A stretch of DNA of 64,000 bases from Gammaproteobacteria bacterium (GTDB lineage Bacteria > Pseudomonadota > Gammaproteobacteria > JAJPIJ01). A model generated the notes under the pieces. The model saw only the letters and a program-made list of their open reading frames with translations, did not search any database and was not told the DNA's origin. The stretch spans positions 62,001 to 126,000 of the forward strand of contig JAJVIQ010000001.1 in NCBI GenBank assembly GCA_022071965.1, written 5' to 3'. The translations under genes and the position numbers were made by a program. Positions 38,798 through 48,680 of this stretch are shown one piece after another (the stretch's first letter is position 1; the number at the start of each line of letters is the position of its first letter).

Positions 38798-39796
38798 ATG
38801 CCAAAGACCTTCCGAGTACTCCGTGCCGTCCGGACCGACGGACGCATCGCCGCGGCCATTGAATGGGCGAGGCTCGAAGATCTGTCCCCGGGAGAGGTCG
38901 TGATCCGCGCCTGCTACTCCGACGTAAATTACAAGGACGCCCTCGCCGCCACCGGGCGCCATGGCATCATTCGCCAGTTCCCGCGCATCCCCGGCATCGA
39001 TGTCGCGGGCGTGGTCGAGTCCTCCTCGGACCCGCGTTTTCGCAGCGGCGAGCCGGTCGTCGTGACCGGCTACGAGTTCGGCACCGGCCACGACGGCGGC
39101 TACGCGGAGTACGTGCGTGCCCCCGCAGAGTGGGTCGTCCGGCTGCCCGCCGGTCTGAGCCTGTACGAGGCCATGGCATTGGGAACGGCGGGATTCACCG
39201 TGGCCTTGTGCGTGAAGCGGCTGGAGGAAAACGGCCAACGGCCCGAACTCGGGCCGATCGCCGTGACCGGCGCGACGGGCGGGGTGGGGAGCGTTGCCAT
39301 CGATGTGCTCTCGGGGCTTGGATACTCGGTGACGGCCATTACCGGCAAGGCCGCCGACGGCGATTACCTGCGCATGCTTGGGGCGGCCGAAGTGCTGGTT
39401 CGCCAGTCGATCGTGTATGGAAACCAGCCACTGGAGCGCGCCATATGGGCCGGCGCGATCGACAGCGTGGGCGGCGAGTCGCTGGCGTGGCTGACGCGCA
39501 CGGTAAAGCCCTGGGGGAACGTCTGCGCGGTCGGACTGGCCGCCGGTACCGAGCTCAACGCGACCGTGCTTCCATTCATTTTACGCGGTGTCGCCCTGCT
39601 CGGCGTTACGGCATCCAACTGCGTTCCGCAGTGGCGCGAAGGCCTTTGGCGGCGCCTCGCGACGGATCTCAAACCGCGTCATCTGGCAGCGATGGTGAAG
39701 CGTGAGGTGACCCTCGATGAGTTGCCTGCGGTGTTCGATGCCATGCTGGCCGGAACGCTGACCGGTCGCACCGTCGTACGCATCGCCGAACCCTGA
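38798..39796 (+). CDS. acuI: Acrylyl-CoA reductase/quinone oxidoreductase, AcuI/YhdH family
   Basis: The 332-residue protein is a zinc-free medium-chain dehydrogenase/reductase. It has [23 protein letters not shown], the NADP loop [12 protein letters not shown] and a C-terminal TGRTVVRI, matching AcuI/YhdH. Those enzymes reduce acryloyl-CoA to propionyl-CoA with NADPH and protect against acrylate. The ATG at 38798 gives the family start (FRVLRAV). The physiological substrate here is inferred from the family. Confidence 0.88.
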   Translation: MPKTFRVLRAVRTDGRIAAAIEWARLEDLSPGEVVIRACYSDVNYKDALAATGRHGIIRQFPRIPGIDVAGVVESSSDPRFRSGEPVVVTGYEFGTGHDGGYAEYVRAPAEWVVRLPAGLSLYEAMALGTAGFTVALCVKRLEENGQRPELGPIAVTGATGGVGSVAIDVLSGLGYSVTAITGKAADGDYLRMLGAAEVLVRQSIVYGNQPLERAIWAGAIDSVGGESLAWLTRTVKPWGNVCAVGLAAGTELNATVLPFILRGVALLGVTASNCVPQWREGLWRRLATDLKPRHLAAMVKREVTLDELPAVFDAMLAGTLTGRTVVRIAEP

Positions 39797-39933
39797 TCCG
39801 GGGTGCCGCAGGGGGCCTGGCACAGCGCGGTGCTATACTGGCATCCCCGCTGTCATGCTGCGGTCCGTGTCGTCCTGGCATATGCCGGCGGCGGGACTTG
39901 ACACCAGGCCGACCCGATATCAGCTTTCGAGAC

Positions 39934-41337
39934 ATGGCTGCCCGTACGCTATACGACAAACTGTGGGATGCGCACGTCGTGCGCCACTTCGATGACGGAT
40001 CGTCGCTCATCTACATCGATCGCCATCTGGTGCACGAGGTGACCTCGCCTCAGGCCTTCGAGGGCTTGAGACTCGCAGGACGCAGGCCATGGCGCAAGGA
40101 TGCCAATCTCGCCGTCTTCGATCACAACGTTCCGACCGATGATCAGAGCCGCATCGACGACCCGATCTCGCGGCAGCAGCTGGAGACGCTGGAGCAGAAC
40201 GTCGTCGCCTGGCAGATCCCGAATTTCCGCATTCGCGATCCCCGCAACGGCATCGTGCACGTGGTCGGGCCGGAGCAGGGCGCTTCGCTGCCGGGCATGA
40301 CGATCGTGTGCGGCGACTCGCACACCTCGACCAACGGCGCGCTTGGCGCCCTGGCCTTCGGGATCGGAACCTCGGAGGTCGAACACGTGCTGGCGACGCA
40401 GACACTGGTGCTGCGCAAGGCCAGGAACATGCTGATCGACGTCCACGGTGCCCTGCCGCCGGGCGTGACCGCCAAGGACATCATCCTCGCCATCATCGGC
40501 AGGATCGGGACCGCCGGCGGCACCGGATACACGATCGAGTACGCGGGCGAGACCGTGCGCGCGATGTCTGTCGAGGAGCGCATGACCATGTGCAACATGG
40601 CCATCGAGGCGGGCGCGCGCGCCGGCCTCGTCGCCGTTGACGAGAAGACCATCGGGTACGTGCACGGGCGTCCAAGTTCGCCGCGGGGCCCGATGTGGGA
40701 GAAGGCCGTCGAGGCGTGGCGCGATCTGCATTCCGACACCGGCGCCAGATTCGACGCCGTGGTGGAGATCGACGCGGGGTCGCTGAAGCCGCAGGTGACG
40801 TGGGGCACGTCCCCGGAGATGGTCATTGCTGTGGACGCCTGCGTGCCGGATCCGGCCGCCGAAGCCGATCCGGTCAGAGCCGATGGCATGCGCCGAGCAA
40901 TGGAATACATGGGCCTGGCGCCCGGCACCCCGATCACCGCGATCGCCATCGACAAGGTTTTCATCGGATCCTGCACCAATTCCCGCCTGAGCGATCTGCG
41001 AGCGGCTGCCGCGGTGGTGCGCGGGCGCATGGTCGCATCCAGCGTAAAACAGGCGCTGGTCGTACCCGGTTCCGGGCTGGTCAAGCAACAGGCGGAGGCC
41101 GAGGGGCTGGACCGGGTCTTCCGCGACGCCGGCTTCGAATGGCGCGAGCCAGGCTGCTCCATGTGCCTGGGCATGAATCCCGACCGGCTTTCACCGGGCG
41201 AGCGCTGCGCATCGACTTCGAACCGGAATTTCGAGGGGCGCCAGGGGCCGCGGGGCCGTACGCACCTCGTCAGCCCGGCCATGGCGGCGGCGGCGGCAAT
41301 CGCGGGACATTTCACCGACGTGCGCGAATTGTCCTGA
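39934..41337 (+). CDS. leuC: 3-isopropylmalate dehydratase large subunit
   Basis: The 467-residue aconitase-family subunit interconverts 2- and 3-isopropylmalate in leucine synthesis. Signatures are the start [37 protein letters not shown] and cluster cysteines in [12 protein letters not shown] and [10 protein letters not shown]. The ATG at 39934 gives the family length. Its partner leuD starts 3.8 kb downstream, with two kinase-like genes between, an unusual split. Confidence 0.97.
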   Translation: MAARTLYDKLWDAHVVRHFDDGSSLIYIDRHLVHEVTSPQAFEGLRLAGRRPWRKDANLAVFDHNVPTDDQSRIDDPISRQQLETLEQNVVAWQIPNFRIRDPRNGIVHVVGPEQGASLPGMTIVCGDSHTSTNGALGALAFGIGTSEVEHVLATQTLVLRKARNMLIDVHGALPPGVTAKDIILAIIGRIGTAGGTGYTIEYAGETVRAMSVEERMTMCNMAIEAGARAGLVAVDEKTIGYVHGRPSSPRGPMWEKAVEAWRDLHSDTGARFDAVVEIDAGSLKPQVTWGTSPEMVIAVDACVPDPAAEADPVRADGMRRAMEYMGLAPGTPITAIAIDKVFIGSCTNSRLSDLRAAAAVVRGRMVASSVKQALVVPGSGLVKQQAEAEGLDRVFRDAGFEWREPGCSMCLGMNPDRLSPGERCASTSNRNFEGRQGPRGRTHLVSPAMAAAAAIAGHFTDVRELS

Positions 41338-41646
41338 CGACCAGGGACCCGCGCCTGTCGTCGCACCTCGCACCTCCACGGTGCATCGGCTCACCAATTC
41401 ATGGTAGGTCGGCCATTCAAGCGCACCACGTTCGCGGGGCGACGACCGTCGTGGACTCCACGCCGCAGCATGCGTGGCACTGTTATTGAGTTCGCAATTG
41501 TCCCGCCTTTCGCGATCCATTGAGAAACTGTATTGCGCAGGCAGTCGCAGTGACGGCGGCTGACCCTGGCCGATATCGAATCGCGTTGATAACTTCGTCC
41601 GCATGTCAGTGCCGCTCTTCCGATCGCCGACATCTCGCGCACGCGT
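41338..41646. other. Spacer between leuC and the pseudokinase gene
   Basis: This 309-bp stretch has lower GC patches and a short palindrome (ACGACCGTCGT near 41442), but no terminator with a T run and no convincing gene. It may hold a promoter for the kinase-like genes; none is clear. Confidence 0.35.
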
Positions 41647-42540
41647 ATGAACAGGCCGCGTCGCCGCCATCCGGGCGCGCGGGCCGAGGTCGACCCGCCG
41701 CCAGTCGTATACCTTTCATCCGGCCGTCGCCTGGCGAGGTACACCGTGCTGGACGTCGTCCACTACGACGGCTTCGTGGCCACATATTGCGCGCGCCGCG
41801 TGCGGCACGGCAGCAATGTGCTGTTGCGGGAATACTTCCCCGCGGCCTGTGCCGCCAGGAACGACGATGGATCGATCGGGCCGTCGGCCCCGGAGCAGGA
41901 GGCCGAGTATGCGCGTGGACTGGAGCGATTCCTGAAGCTCGCCAGCAGGCTCGCCGGGGTCCGGCACGCCAACGTCGCTGAGGTTGCCGATGTAGTGGCG
42001 CTCAATGGCACGGGCTATCTGGTGACCGCGGAGAGCGGCACGGAAACCGTCGCGCAGCGTTTTGCGGACCGACAGCAAGTCCCGGCGGATGAAGTGCTCG
42101 CCTTGGCACTCGAGCTGTTGGGCGGTCTGGAAATGCTGCACCTCGCCGGAATGGTGCATGGCGATATCGCGGAGGGCAGTGTCCGGTTCAAGCGGGGAGT
42201 TCCGCAGCTCGTTCACTCACCGGCCGCTCTGCTCACCAACTTTCGGAAGATGGCCGTGATCGTGCCATCCATCGATCCGCGGCTCGATCCGGCGACCGCG
42301 GATCCCGACTGCACACAGGATTTGTACGAATTCGGTCTGTTGTTGCATCGCCTGGCGAAAGGCAAGTCCGCGCGCCACGAAACCGTGCTTGACGATCCGC
42401 GCAGCGCCCTGATGCGCGCCGTGCTGCGGGTGATCGAGCGCGCGTTCTCAGGTCCTCGGGAATTCCGGCCGCGCAGTGCCGGGGAATGGCGTCGGGAGTT
42501 CGAGATGATCCGCGAGTTCCCGGGGGCTGAAGCGTCCTAG
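41647..42540 (+). CDS. Pseudokinase of the Hanks Ser/Thr kinase family
   Basis: The 297-residue protein aligns along its length with the kinase encoded next to it but has lost every catalytic signature. The Lys of AIKE is Arg61 (VLLREYFP), HRD is HGD at 171-173, the catalytic-loop Asn is Ser178 (HGDIAEGS), and DFG is HSP at 190-192. The glycine loop is also lost (VVHYDGFVATY). No membrane segment is seen. ATP phosphotransfer is unlikely; a binding or regulatory role towards the neighbouring kinase is inferred. It begins the two-gene insertion between leuC and leuD. Confidence 0.85.
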   Translation: MNRPRRRHPGARAEVDPPPVVYLSSGRRLARYTVLDVVHYDGFVATYCARRVRHGSNVLLREYFPAACAARNDDGSIGPSAPEQEAEYARGLERFLKLASRLAGVRHANVAEVADVVALNGTGYLVTAESGTETVAQRFADRQQVPADEVLALALELLGGLEMLHLAGMVHGDIAEGSVRFKRGVPQLVHSPAALLTNFRKMAVIVPSIDPRLDPATADPDCTQDLYEFGLLLHRLAKGKSARHETVLDDPRSALMRAVLRVIERAFSGPREFRPRSAGEWRREFEMIREFPGAEAS

Positions 42541-42794
42541 GCCGGCACGCGCGGCAGCTTGGGGACGCTGGACACCGCATCGGTATCGGGGCACCGCCGC
42601 AGCGACACGCCGGCGGCATATCTGTGTGTGACCGCCCGCATTCAGCGCATGTAAATCTGGCGGGCGTAAATTCCTCATGGCAGGCTGAAATTTGGATCCT
42701 CGTGCCCAGCACCGCATCCGCCCGATTCGGCTGGGGGTTTGATACGCCGCTGCGCCTCCTTCGGCCAAAGACCAAAGACAGGAGTTTCTATCTC

Positions 42795-45002
42795 GTGAGC
42801 CCCCGCGCCCTGCCTCCCGGTACAACGCTCGGCCGTTATCGGGTCGTGTCCCTGCTCGGGCAGGGACCGTTCGGTCTGACGTACCTGGCCAGCGACCCGG
42901 CGTCCGGCGCAATGTTCGCCATCAAGGAATATCTGCCCGCCGCCTATGCACTGCGAAACCCGGACCGCTCGGTATCCCCGATCTCGGATTTCGAGGAGGA
43001 CGACTTCGAGTTCGGCATGGAGCGCTTCCGCGCCGATGCGCAGGCGCTGCAGCGGACCGTGCATCCATGCCTCGTCGGGGTTCGGGACGTTTTCGATGCC
43101 AATGGCACCGTGTGCATGGTCATGTCCTACGAGGACGGTCCGTCGCTGGCGGAGGTCTCGAACCGCGAGCCGACCCTGACGGAGCGGGAACTGCTGACTA
43201 TCGCCGTGTCGTTGATTGACGCATTCAAGACGCTGCACGGCGCCGGACTCATTCACCGCGACGTCAAGGAGGCGCATATCAAGTTGCGCCGCGACCGTAC
43301 CCCAATCCTGCTTGATTTCGGCGCCGCGCGCATCGGACTGCTTCGACGACGGCTTGCCATCGGAAACGGCGACCCCGGGCTCGATCCATCGAAGCTCGAC
43401 GGCTCGGCCGGTCCATGGACCGACATACACGCGCTGGCAGCCATGCTGTTCAGGATCGCCAAGCGGCTGGGCGCCTCCTGTTCGCCGCGGGTGATTGACG
43501 CCATACGCGCGGGAATCTCGGTGCAGCCGGCGGATGTCGCGCCATTGACGGCGCAATGGTCCGAGCGGATCGACGCGCTGCTGCGGGAGTTGCCCGTCCC
43601 CGAGTGGCCGGCTGCGGCCGCGCCGCCCGAGGGATCATGTGCCGGGCCGGTGCCGGCTGTGCCGGCCCAGGACAGGGGAACCTGCGCCGCAGCCGTAGAT
43701 GCGGATACAGACACCTTCGAAATCCGCGCCCGGCAGGGCGAGGAGGCGCCCGCGCGCGTGGAGGAGGCAGAAACGGCACCCGAGCCGGCCGCACAGCCGT
43801 TTCGAGAGGCGTCAGTGGCGCATGCCGAATCCGCTGCAGCGCAGTCGACTGATTGCGATGGCGCGTACTCGTTCGACCGCAACGATACCGAGACCGCGAG
43901 TGACTTCGCTGAATCCGACGCCATGCCCGAGCCGTCGCGTGCGGAGATTGCGCTCGCGATCGAGCGGCCGCACCTGCCTGGGTGTCCATCCCCGTCCGCC
44001 ACCCATTCCCCCGAACCGATCGAAGGAGCGGGCAAGACGTCGGCGCCGGCCAGCCAGGATACTCTCGCCTCGGCGTCTGCGCGTCTTCCAGATTCGCGAC
44101 CGCAGGCATTCATGGTGCCACGGGCGTCTGCGGCCTCCGCCGATCCCGAGGCGATACTTGACCTGGATCGGCTGACGAGGTGGGTCGCGGCTGCCGCGGT
44201 CGTTGCAGTCGTTTTAGGTATCGTGATGTGGAGCCTGAACGCGCGCACGCCCGTGCCGTCGACCGCGGCGGTTCGGCCTGCACCGCCAGCTGCCCCCACG
44301 ATCGACGCCCCTGGGCGGCCCACCCGCCCGGCGCGTGATACCGTGGTGGCCGCAACGCCGCCGACGGCCGCCCTGGAACAGTCCGCGCCGCGTGACACAT
44401 CGTCGCCCGAGACGCCAGCCTCGACGACCGCCGCCATGACCATTCCGCTGCCGCCGGATTTCCCCGCGGACACCAATGCGGGATCGATCGTCGCGGGCGG
44501 CGCCGCCATGACCATTCCACCGCGGCCAGAACCCCCCGTGAACGCAGAGATTGATGGCCTGTTGGCCGAGGCGGCGAGGGATCTGGCGGCGTTGCGGCTG
44601 ACCACCCCGCGTGGCAGCAACGCGGTGGAGAAATACGAGGCCGTACTCGCACTCGACCCGGGCAATGACGCGGCACGGCAGGGCCTGAATGCCGTGAGCG
44701 ATCGATACGTGGATCTGGCAACCACCGCGCTTGCCCGCGGACAGCTCGCCGCTGCGCGCCGCTATCTGGAGCTTGCTCAGTCGATTGCGCCGGACAATGC
44801 CAAGGCTCAGTCGCTGCATCGTGAACTGGAGCTCCGCCAGCAACAGCCAGCACGCCGGAGCGCGGAGGAGACCGTCGCAGCCGAATGGCGTGGCGGGCTG
44901 TACGATCGGGTGCAGAGCCTCCTCGAGCGCAACCAGGCTCGCCCGCCGCGGCCGCCCAGCCGGGCCGAACAGATCCCGGATCGCCTGGGCGGCCAGCGCT
45001 AG
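42795..45002 (+). CDS. Membrane Hanks-type kinase-like protein with C-terminal TPR-like region
   Basis: The 735-residue protein has a kinase domain at 12-265: glycine loop [10 protein letters not shown], Lys44 in AIKE, HRD at 154-156, DFG at 174-176. But the catalytic-loop Asn is His161 (HRDVKEAH), and the activation segment lacks a TPGYxPPE-type motif, so activity is doubtful. A long Ala/Pro/Glu-rich region precedes one membrane helix (about 463-481). Beyond it lies a Pro/Thr-rich stretch and helices like TPR repeats (about 590-690: [20 protein letters not shown]). The GTG at 42795 has AGGAG about 10 bases upstream. The gap from 42541 to 42794 shows no gene. Confidence 0.87.
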   Translation: MSPRALPPGTTLGRYRVVSLLGQGPFGLTYLASDPASGAMFAIKEYLPAAYALRNPDRSVSPISDFEEDDFEFGMERFRADAQALQRTVHPCLVGVRDVFDANGTVCMVMSYEDGPSLAEVSNREPTLTERELLTIAVSLIDAFKTLHGAGLIHRDVKEAHIKLRRDRTPILLDFGAARIGLLRRRLAIGNGDPGLDPSKLDGSAGPWTDIHALAAMLFRIAKRLGASCSPRVIDAIRAGISVQPADVAPLTAQWSERIDALLRELPVPEWPAAAAPPEGSCAGPVPAVPAQDRGTCAAAVDADTDTFEIRARQGEEAPARVEEAETAPEPAAQPFREASVAHAESAAAQSTDCDGAYSFDRNDTETASDFAESDAMPEPSRAEIALAIERPHLPGCPSPSATHSPEPIEGAGKTSAPASQDTLASASARLPDSRPQAFMVPRASAASADPEAILDLDRLTRWVAAAAVVAVVLGIVMWSLNARTPVPSTAAVRPAPPAAPTIDAPGRPTRPARDTVVAATPPTAALEQSAPRDTSSPETPASTTAAMTIPLPPDFPADTNAGSIVAGGAAMTIPPRPEPPVNAEIDGLLAEAARDLAALRLTTPRGSNAVEKYEAVLALDPGNDAARQGLNAVSDRYVDLATTALARGQLAAARRYLELAQSIAPDNAKAQSLHRELELRQQQPARRSAEETVAAEWRGGLYDRVQSLLERNQARPPRPPSRAEQIPDRLGGQR

Positions 45003-45120
45003 GCGTTTCGAATTCGCGCGCCGCGCTTGCAGCGCGGCCCGGCATTCGGTAGAAAGGGAATCCCCGATTCACACGCGCCGTGTCCGCCCGCGACCCGGCG
45101 CTCGGACGCCGGAGCTTCCT

Positions 45121-45771
45121 GTGCAACCCATCAGGCAAATCGAGGGCATCGTCGCGCCCCTGGACCGACCCAACGTAGACACCGATCAGATCATTCCCAA
45201 GCAGTTTCTGAAGTCAATCGGGCGTACCGGCTTCGGGCCCTATCTGTTCGACGAGTGGCGCTATCTCGATCGCGGCGAATGGGGCCAGGACTGCAGCAAG
45301 CGGCCGTTGAACGGGGATTTCGTGCTGAATCAGCCGCGGTACCGCGGCACGCGCGTTCTGCTCGCCCGCGAAAATTTCGGTTGCGGCTCCTCGCGCGAGC
45401 ACGCAGCGTGGGCGATGCTCGACTTCGGCATTCAGTGCGTCATCGCGCCGAGTTTCGCCGACATCTTCTTCAGCAATTGCAGCAAGAACGGCCTCCTGGC
45501 CGTGACGCTGCCGGCAGGGCAGGTCGACAGCCTGTTCAGGGAGGTGTTCGCGCAGCCGCGCTATGTGTTGAAGGTCGATCTCCCGGCGCAAACCGTCACC
45601 ACCCCATCGGGAGTCATGCATGGATTCGAGTTTCCGCCGAGCCTCAAGCACCGGTTGGTCGAAGGGCTCGACGAGATCGGTGTGACGCTGCAGTATGCGG
45701 AGGATATCCGCGCCTACGAGGCGCGCGGCGCCTCGGAGGCGCCGTGGCTGCATCCGCAGACGCCGCCATAG
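45121..45771 (+). CDS. leuD: 3-isopropylmalate dehydratase small subunit
   Basis: The 216-residue swivel-domain subunit pairs with LeuC. Signatures are [47 protein letters not shown] and [15 protein letters not shown]. The start is GTG at 45121; the larger open frame upstream runs antisense-like through the kinase gene and is ignored. It ends 19 bp before the convergent LysR gene. Supply of leuD message may depend on a promoter inside the kinase insertion. Confidence 0.96.
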   Translation: MQPIRQIEGIVAPLDRPNVDTDQIIPKQFLKSIGRTGFGPYLFDEWRYLDRGEWGQDCSKRPLNGDFVLNQPRYRGTRVLLARENFGCGSSREHAAWAMLDFGIQCVIAPSFADIFFSNCSKNGLLAVTLPAGQVDSLFREVFAQPRYVLKVDLPAQTVTTPSGVMHGFEFPPSLKHRLVEGLDEIGVTLQYAEDIRAYEARGASEAPWLHPQTPP

Positions 45772-45789
45772 GCCGCGCCCGCAGGCATA

Positions 45790-46695
45790 TCAATCCTCGA
45801 GATAGGTCCTGCCGCTGAAACGCTCCTTCAGAAATTCAACGAAGCTGCGTACCTTCGCCGGCAGGTGGCGACGATTCAGATAGACCACGTGCACGCCGAT
45901 GCTCGGCGTCTCGTAATCGGTCAGCACCGGTTCGAGTTCCCCGTCTCGCAGCTCCTTGCCCACCATGTAGGCGGCCTGCAGGATGAGGCCCAGACCCCGC
46001 TTGGCCGCCGCTCGCGCCACGTCGGCGACGTTGGATTCGAGGTTGCCGCCGACCGTCACCTCGAAATGTTCCTTGCCGGACTTGAAAGTCCATGTGTCCT
46101 GATGCATCGGCGAGGAGTGCCAGCACAGGCAGTTGTGCCTGAGCAGATCGTTGGGATGCTGCGGCTTGCCGTGCTTGCGGAAGTACTCCGGCGAGCCGCA
46201 GACGAGCGTCGGCGCATGCGAGAGGGTGTGCGCGATGAGCCCGGAATCCTTCAGGTCGCCGAGGCGGAACGCGACATCCAGCCCTTCGGCGGCAAGATCG
46301 AGCCAGCGATCACTCAGCGTGAGCGAAACGTCGACCTCGGGATAGGCCATGATGAAATCGGCCACCGCCGGCGCGACCTGAAGCAGACCGAACGACGGCG
46401 GCGCGGCGACGTTCAACGTACCGCGTGGGACCGAAGTCGAATTGGTGGCCTGCCGTTCGGCGTCATCGAGGTCCTCCAGGATCTGCGAGCAGCGCTCCAG
46501 GTAGGTCTCGCCAATATCGGTGAGGCTGAGCGATCGCGTCGTCCTGTGGAGGAGACGCACACCGAGTTGATCCTCGAGGTTCTTGAGCTGCTTGGTGACC
46601 ATCGAACGCGAGATGCCGAGCTGGTTGGCCGCGTTGGTCAGGCTGCCGCTGCGCGCCACGCGCACGAAGGTGCGGATGCAATCGAACTTGTCCAT
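45790..46695 (-). CDS. LysR-family transcriptional regulator
   Basis: The 301-residue regulator has the N-terminal winged helix (1-60; SLTNAANQLGISRSMVTKQL) and a substrate-binding domain with AAPPSFGLLQVAPAVADF. It resembles the CrgA/AaeR-type branch, with start MDKFDCIRTFVRVARSGS. It converges with leuD and is not obviously linked to it. The target genes are unknown. Confidence 0.92.
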   Translation of the reverse strand: MDKFDCIRTFVRVARSGSLTNAANQLGISRSMVTKQLKNLEDQLGVRLLHRTTRSLSLTDIGETYLERCSQILEDLDDAERQATNSTSVPRGTLNVAAPPSFGLLQVAPAVADFIMAYPEVDVSLTLSDRWLDLAAEGLDVAFRLGDLKDSGLIAHTLSHAPTLVCGSPEYFRKHGKPQHPNDLLRHNCLCWHSSPMHQDTWTFKSGKEHFEVTVGGNLESNVADVARAAAKRGLGLILQAAYMVGKELRDGELEPVLTDYETPSIGVHVVYLNRRHLPAKVRSFVEFLKERFSGRTYLED

Positions 46696-46781
46696 GAAAG
46701 TCGCTTCTTCAGGGTAGTCGAAACGTTACCACGCCGGGTGCGGTTTCGATGCCGATTCCGATCAGGATGCCAGGAAGGAAA

Positions 46782-46856
46782 TGGTGCGCGGTACTGGGAT
46801 CGAACCAGTGACCCCTGCCGTGTGAAGACAGTGCTCTCCCGCTGAGCTAACCGCGC
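46782..46856 (-). tRNA. tRNA-Val (anticodon CAC)
   Basis: Acceptor GCGCGGT pairs with ACCGCGC; D arm TAGCTCAGCGGG; anticodon loop TTCACAC in the CTGTC/GGCAG stem gives CAC; T loop GGTTCGATCC; discriminator A and encoded CCA; 75 nt. Confidence 0.95.
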
Positions 46857-46869
46857 ACTGGGGAGGGAG

Positions 46870-46898
46870 ATATTACGGTCGGGGCAGTTCGCGGTCAA
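46870..46898 (-). promoter_or_regulatory. Promoter of tRNA-Val
   Basis: Reading the minus strand, TTGACC (46893-46898) and TAATAT (46870-46875) are 17 bp apart, 14 bp before the tRNA, with a pyrimidine/GC-rich discriminator. A TATACT at 46916-46921 on the plus strand is a possible -10 for gltX. Confidence 0.75.
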
Positions 46899-46958
46899 TC
46901 GCAGCGCCGGGCTGATATACTGCCGCGCCTCGTTTCCCCGGTGATCCCAGACACTCGC

Positions 46959-48368
46959 ATGACTGTAAGAACCCGGTTCGCTCCCAGCCCTACGGGCTAT
47001 CTGCACATTGGCGGCGCGCGCACGGCGCTGTTCTCCTGGCTGTACGCCCGACGCCACCGCGGCACCTTCATCCTGCGTATCGAGGACACCGATATCGAGC
47101 GCTCCACGCAGCAGGCGGTGGACGCCATCCTCGAGTCGATGGACTGGCTGGGCCTGGGCTACGACGAGGGTCCCTACTACCAGACCAGGCGCTTCGATCG
47201 CTACCGCGAGGTCATAGAGCGCATGCTGGCGGCCGGCACGGCCTACCGTTGCTACTGTTCCAGGGAGAAGCTCGAGGCGATGCGCGCCGAGCAGATGGCG
47301 CGCAAGGAGAAGCCGCGCTACAACGGTTGCTGCCGCGACCGCACCGATCCGCCGCGACCCGGTACCCGGCCGGTGATCCGCTTCAGGAATCCGAGCGATG
47401 GCGAGGTCGCGGTTAACGATCAGATCCATGGCCGCGTGGTCTTTGACAACAGCGAACTCGACGATCTCATCATCGCCCGCGGTGACGGCACGCCAACCTA
47501 CAACTTCACCGTTGTCGTCGACGACATGGACATGCGCATCACGCACGTCATCCGCGGCGACGACCATCTCAACAATACCCCGCGACAGATCAATATCCTG
47601 CAGGCGCTCGGTGCCACACCGCCGCTGTACGCGCACGTGCCGATGATCCTGGGGCCCGACGGCAAGAAGCTCTCCAAGCGCCACGGCACGGTGAGCGTCA
47701 TGGAGTTCGAGAAGGAGGGCATACTGCCGGAGGCGCTGCTCAATTACCTGGTGCGCCTCGGCTGGTCACACGGCGACCAGGAGGTGTTCTCCATCGAGGA
47801 ACTGACCGAGATCTTCGACGCCGCGCACGTGAACAAGTCGGCGGCGGCGGTGAATCCCGAGAAGCTGTTGTGGCTAAACCAGCACTACATCAAGGCCCTC
47901 CCGGTCGCCGTCGTCGCACGTCGCCTCGAGGTCTACGTGCGCCGCATCGGGTTGAACCCGGAGAACGGTCCGCCGCTGACCGATGTCGTGGAGGCATTGC
48001 GCGAGCGGGCCAAGACCTTGGTGGAGATGGCCGCAGCCTGTCGCTGTTTCTATGCGGATTTCGAGCACTACCACGAAGAGGCGGCGCGCACCCACCTGAC
48101 CGCCGCGGTGCTGCCGGCGTTCGAGGCCCTGCACGCACGGCTGGCCAAGCTCGAGCCATGGTCCGTGGCAGGAGTCCACGAGGCCGTGGCTGCCGCAGCG
48201 GAGGTCCACGGCCTGACACTCGGCAAGCTCGCCCAGCCATTACGGGTGGCCGTCACCGGGGGCACGGTGTCGCCCCCGATCGACGCCACCGTCGCACTGG
48301 TCGGCCGCGAGCGCGTGTCGAGCCGCCTCGGCCGCGCGATTGAGACCATACGCAGGCTGCCGGGGTGA
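46959..48368 (+). CDS. gltX: Glutamyl-tRNA synthetase
   Basis: The 469-residue class I synthetase charges tRNA-Glu. It has APSPTGYLHIGGARTAL (HIGH-like), FILRIEDTD and the KMSKS-like KLSKRHGTVS, with a helical C-terminal anticodon-binding domain. The ATG at 46959 is preferred over the GTG at 46941 from homology. tRNA-Glu itself lies 237 bp downstream. Confidence 0.97.
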   Translation: MTVRTRFAPSPTGYLHIGGARTALFSWLYARRHRGTFILRIEDTDIERSTQQAVDAILESMDWLGLGYDEGPYYQTRRFDRYREVIERMLAAGTAYRCYCSREKLEAMRAEQMARKEKPRYNGCCRDRTDPPRPGTRPVIRFRNPSDGEVAVNDQIHGRVVFDNSELDDLIIARGDGTPTYNFTVVVDDMDMRITHVIRGDDHLNNTPRQINILQALGATPPLYAHVPMILGPDGKKLSKRHGTVSVMEFEKEGILPEALLNYLVRLGWSHGDQEVFSIEELTEIFDAAHVNKSAAAVNPEKLLWLNQHYIKALPVAVVARRLEVYVRRIGLNPENGPPLTDVVEALRERAKTLVEMAAACRCFYADFEHYHEEAARTHLTAAVLPAFEALHARLAKLEPWSVAGVHEAVAAAAEVHGLTLGKLAQPLRVAVTGGTVSPPIDATVALVGRERVSSRLGRAIETIRRLPG

Positions 48369-48425
48369 GGCATCGGGAACACGCGCCGGCTCCGCCTAAG
48401 GGTTTGCATCGGAACGGTTTCCGCC

Positions 48426-48454
48426 TTGACAGGGGCGGCGCCGGCCCGTAAATT
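48426..48454 (+). promoter_or_regulatory. Promoter of tRNA-Ala
   Basis: A perfect TTGACA (48426-48431) and TAAATT (48449-48454) are 17 bp apart, followed by a GC-rich discriminator (CGCGCTCC) of the kind seen at stringently controlled promoters. The tRNA begins 16 bp after the -10. Confidence 0.82.
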
Positions 48455-48469
48455 CGCGCTCCTGTTCCC

Positions 48470-48545
<76 letters not shown>

Positions 48546-48553
48546 ATTTCCAA

Positions 48554-48583
48554 AAAAGGCTGGCTCCCCAGCCTTTTGTTTTT
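48554..48583 (+). terminator. Intrinsic terminator between tRNA-Ala and tRNA-Glu
   Basis: AAAAGGCTGG and CCAGCCTTTT form a 10-bp stem with a CTCC loop, followed by GTTTTT. It ends the tRNA-Ala transcript 22 bp before the next tRNA starts. Confidence 0.85.
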
Positions 48584-48604
48584 ACGCAATTCGGCCGCCA
48601 CTAC

Positions 48605-48680
48605 GTCCCCATCGTCTAGAGGCCTAGGACATCGCCCTTTCACGGCGGTAACCGGGGTTCGAATCCCCGTGGGGACGCCA
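48605..48680 (+). tRNA. tRNA-Glu (anticodon TTC)
   Basis: Acceptor GTCCCCA pairs with TGGGGAC; D arm CGTCTAGAGGCCTAGG; anticodon loop CTTTCAC gives TTC; T loop GGTTCGAATC; discriminator G and CCA; 76 nt. No good promoter fits in the 21 bp after the preceding terminator, so read-through or an unusual promoter is needed. Confidence 0.95.

Noticed and set aside
42624-42794. Upstream extension of the kinase-like gene at 42795
   Set aside because: The extra 57 residues have no kinase-family match, and a good ribosome binding site marks the GTG at 42795.
46638-47684. Minus-strand frame of 348 codons opposite the 5' half of gltX and across tRNA-Val
   Set aside because: It is antisense to gltX and includes antisense tRNA text; gltX is certain.
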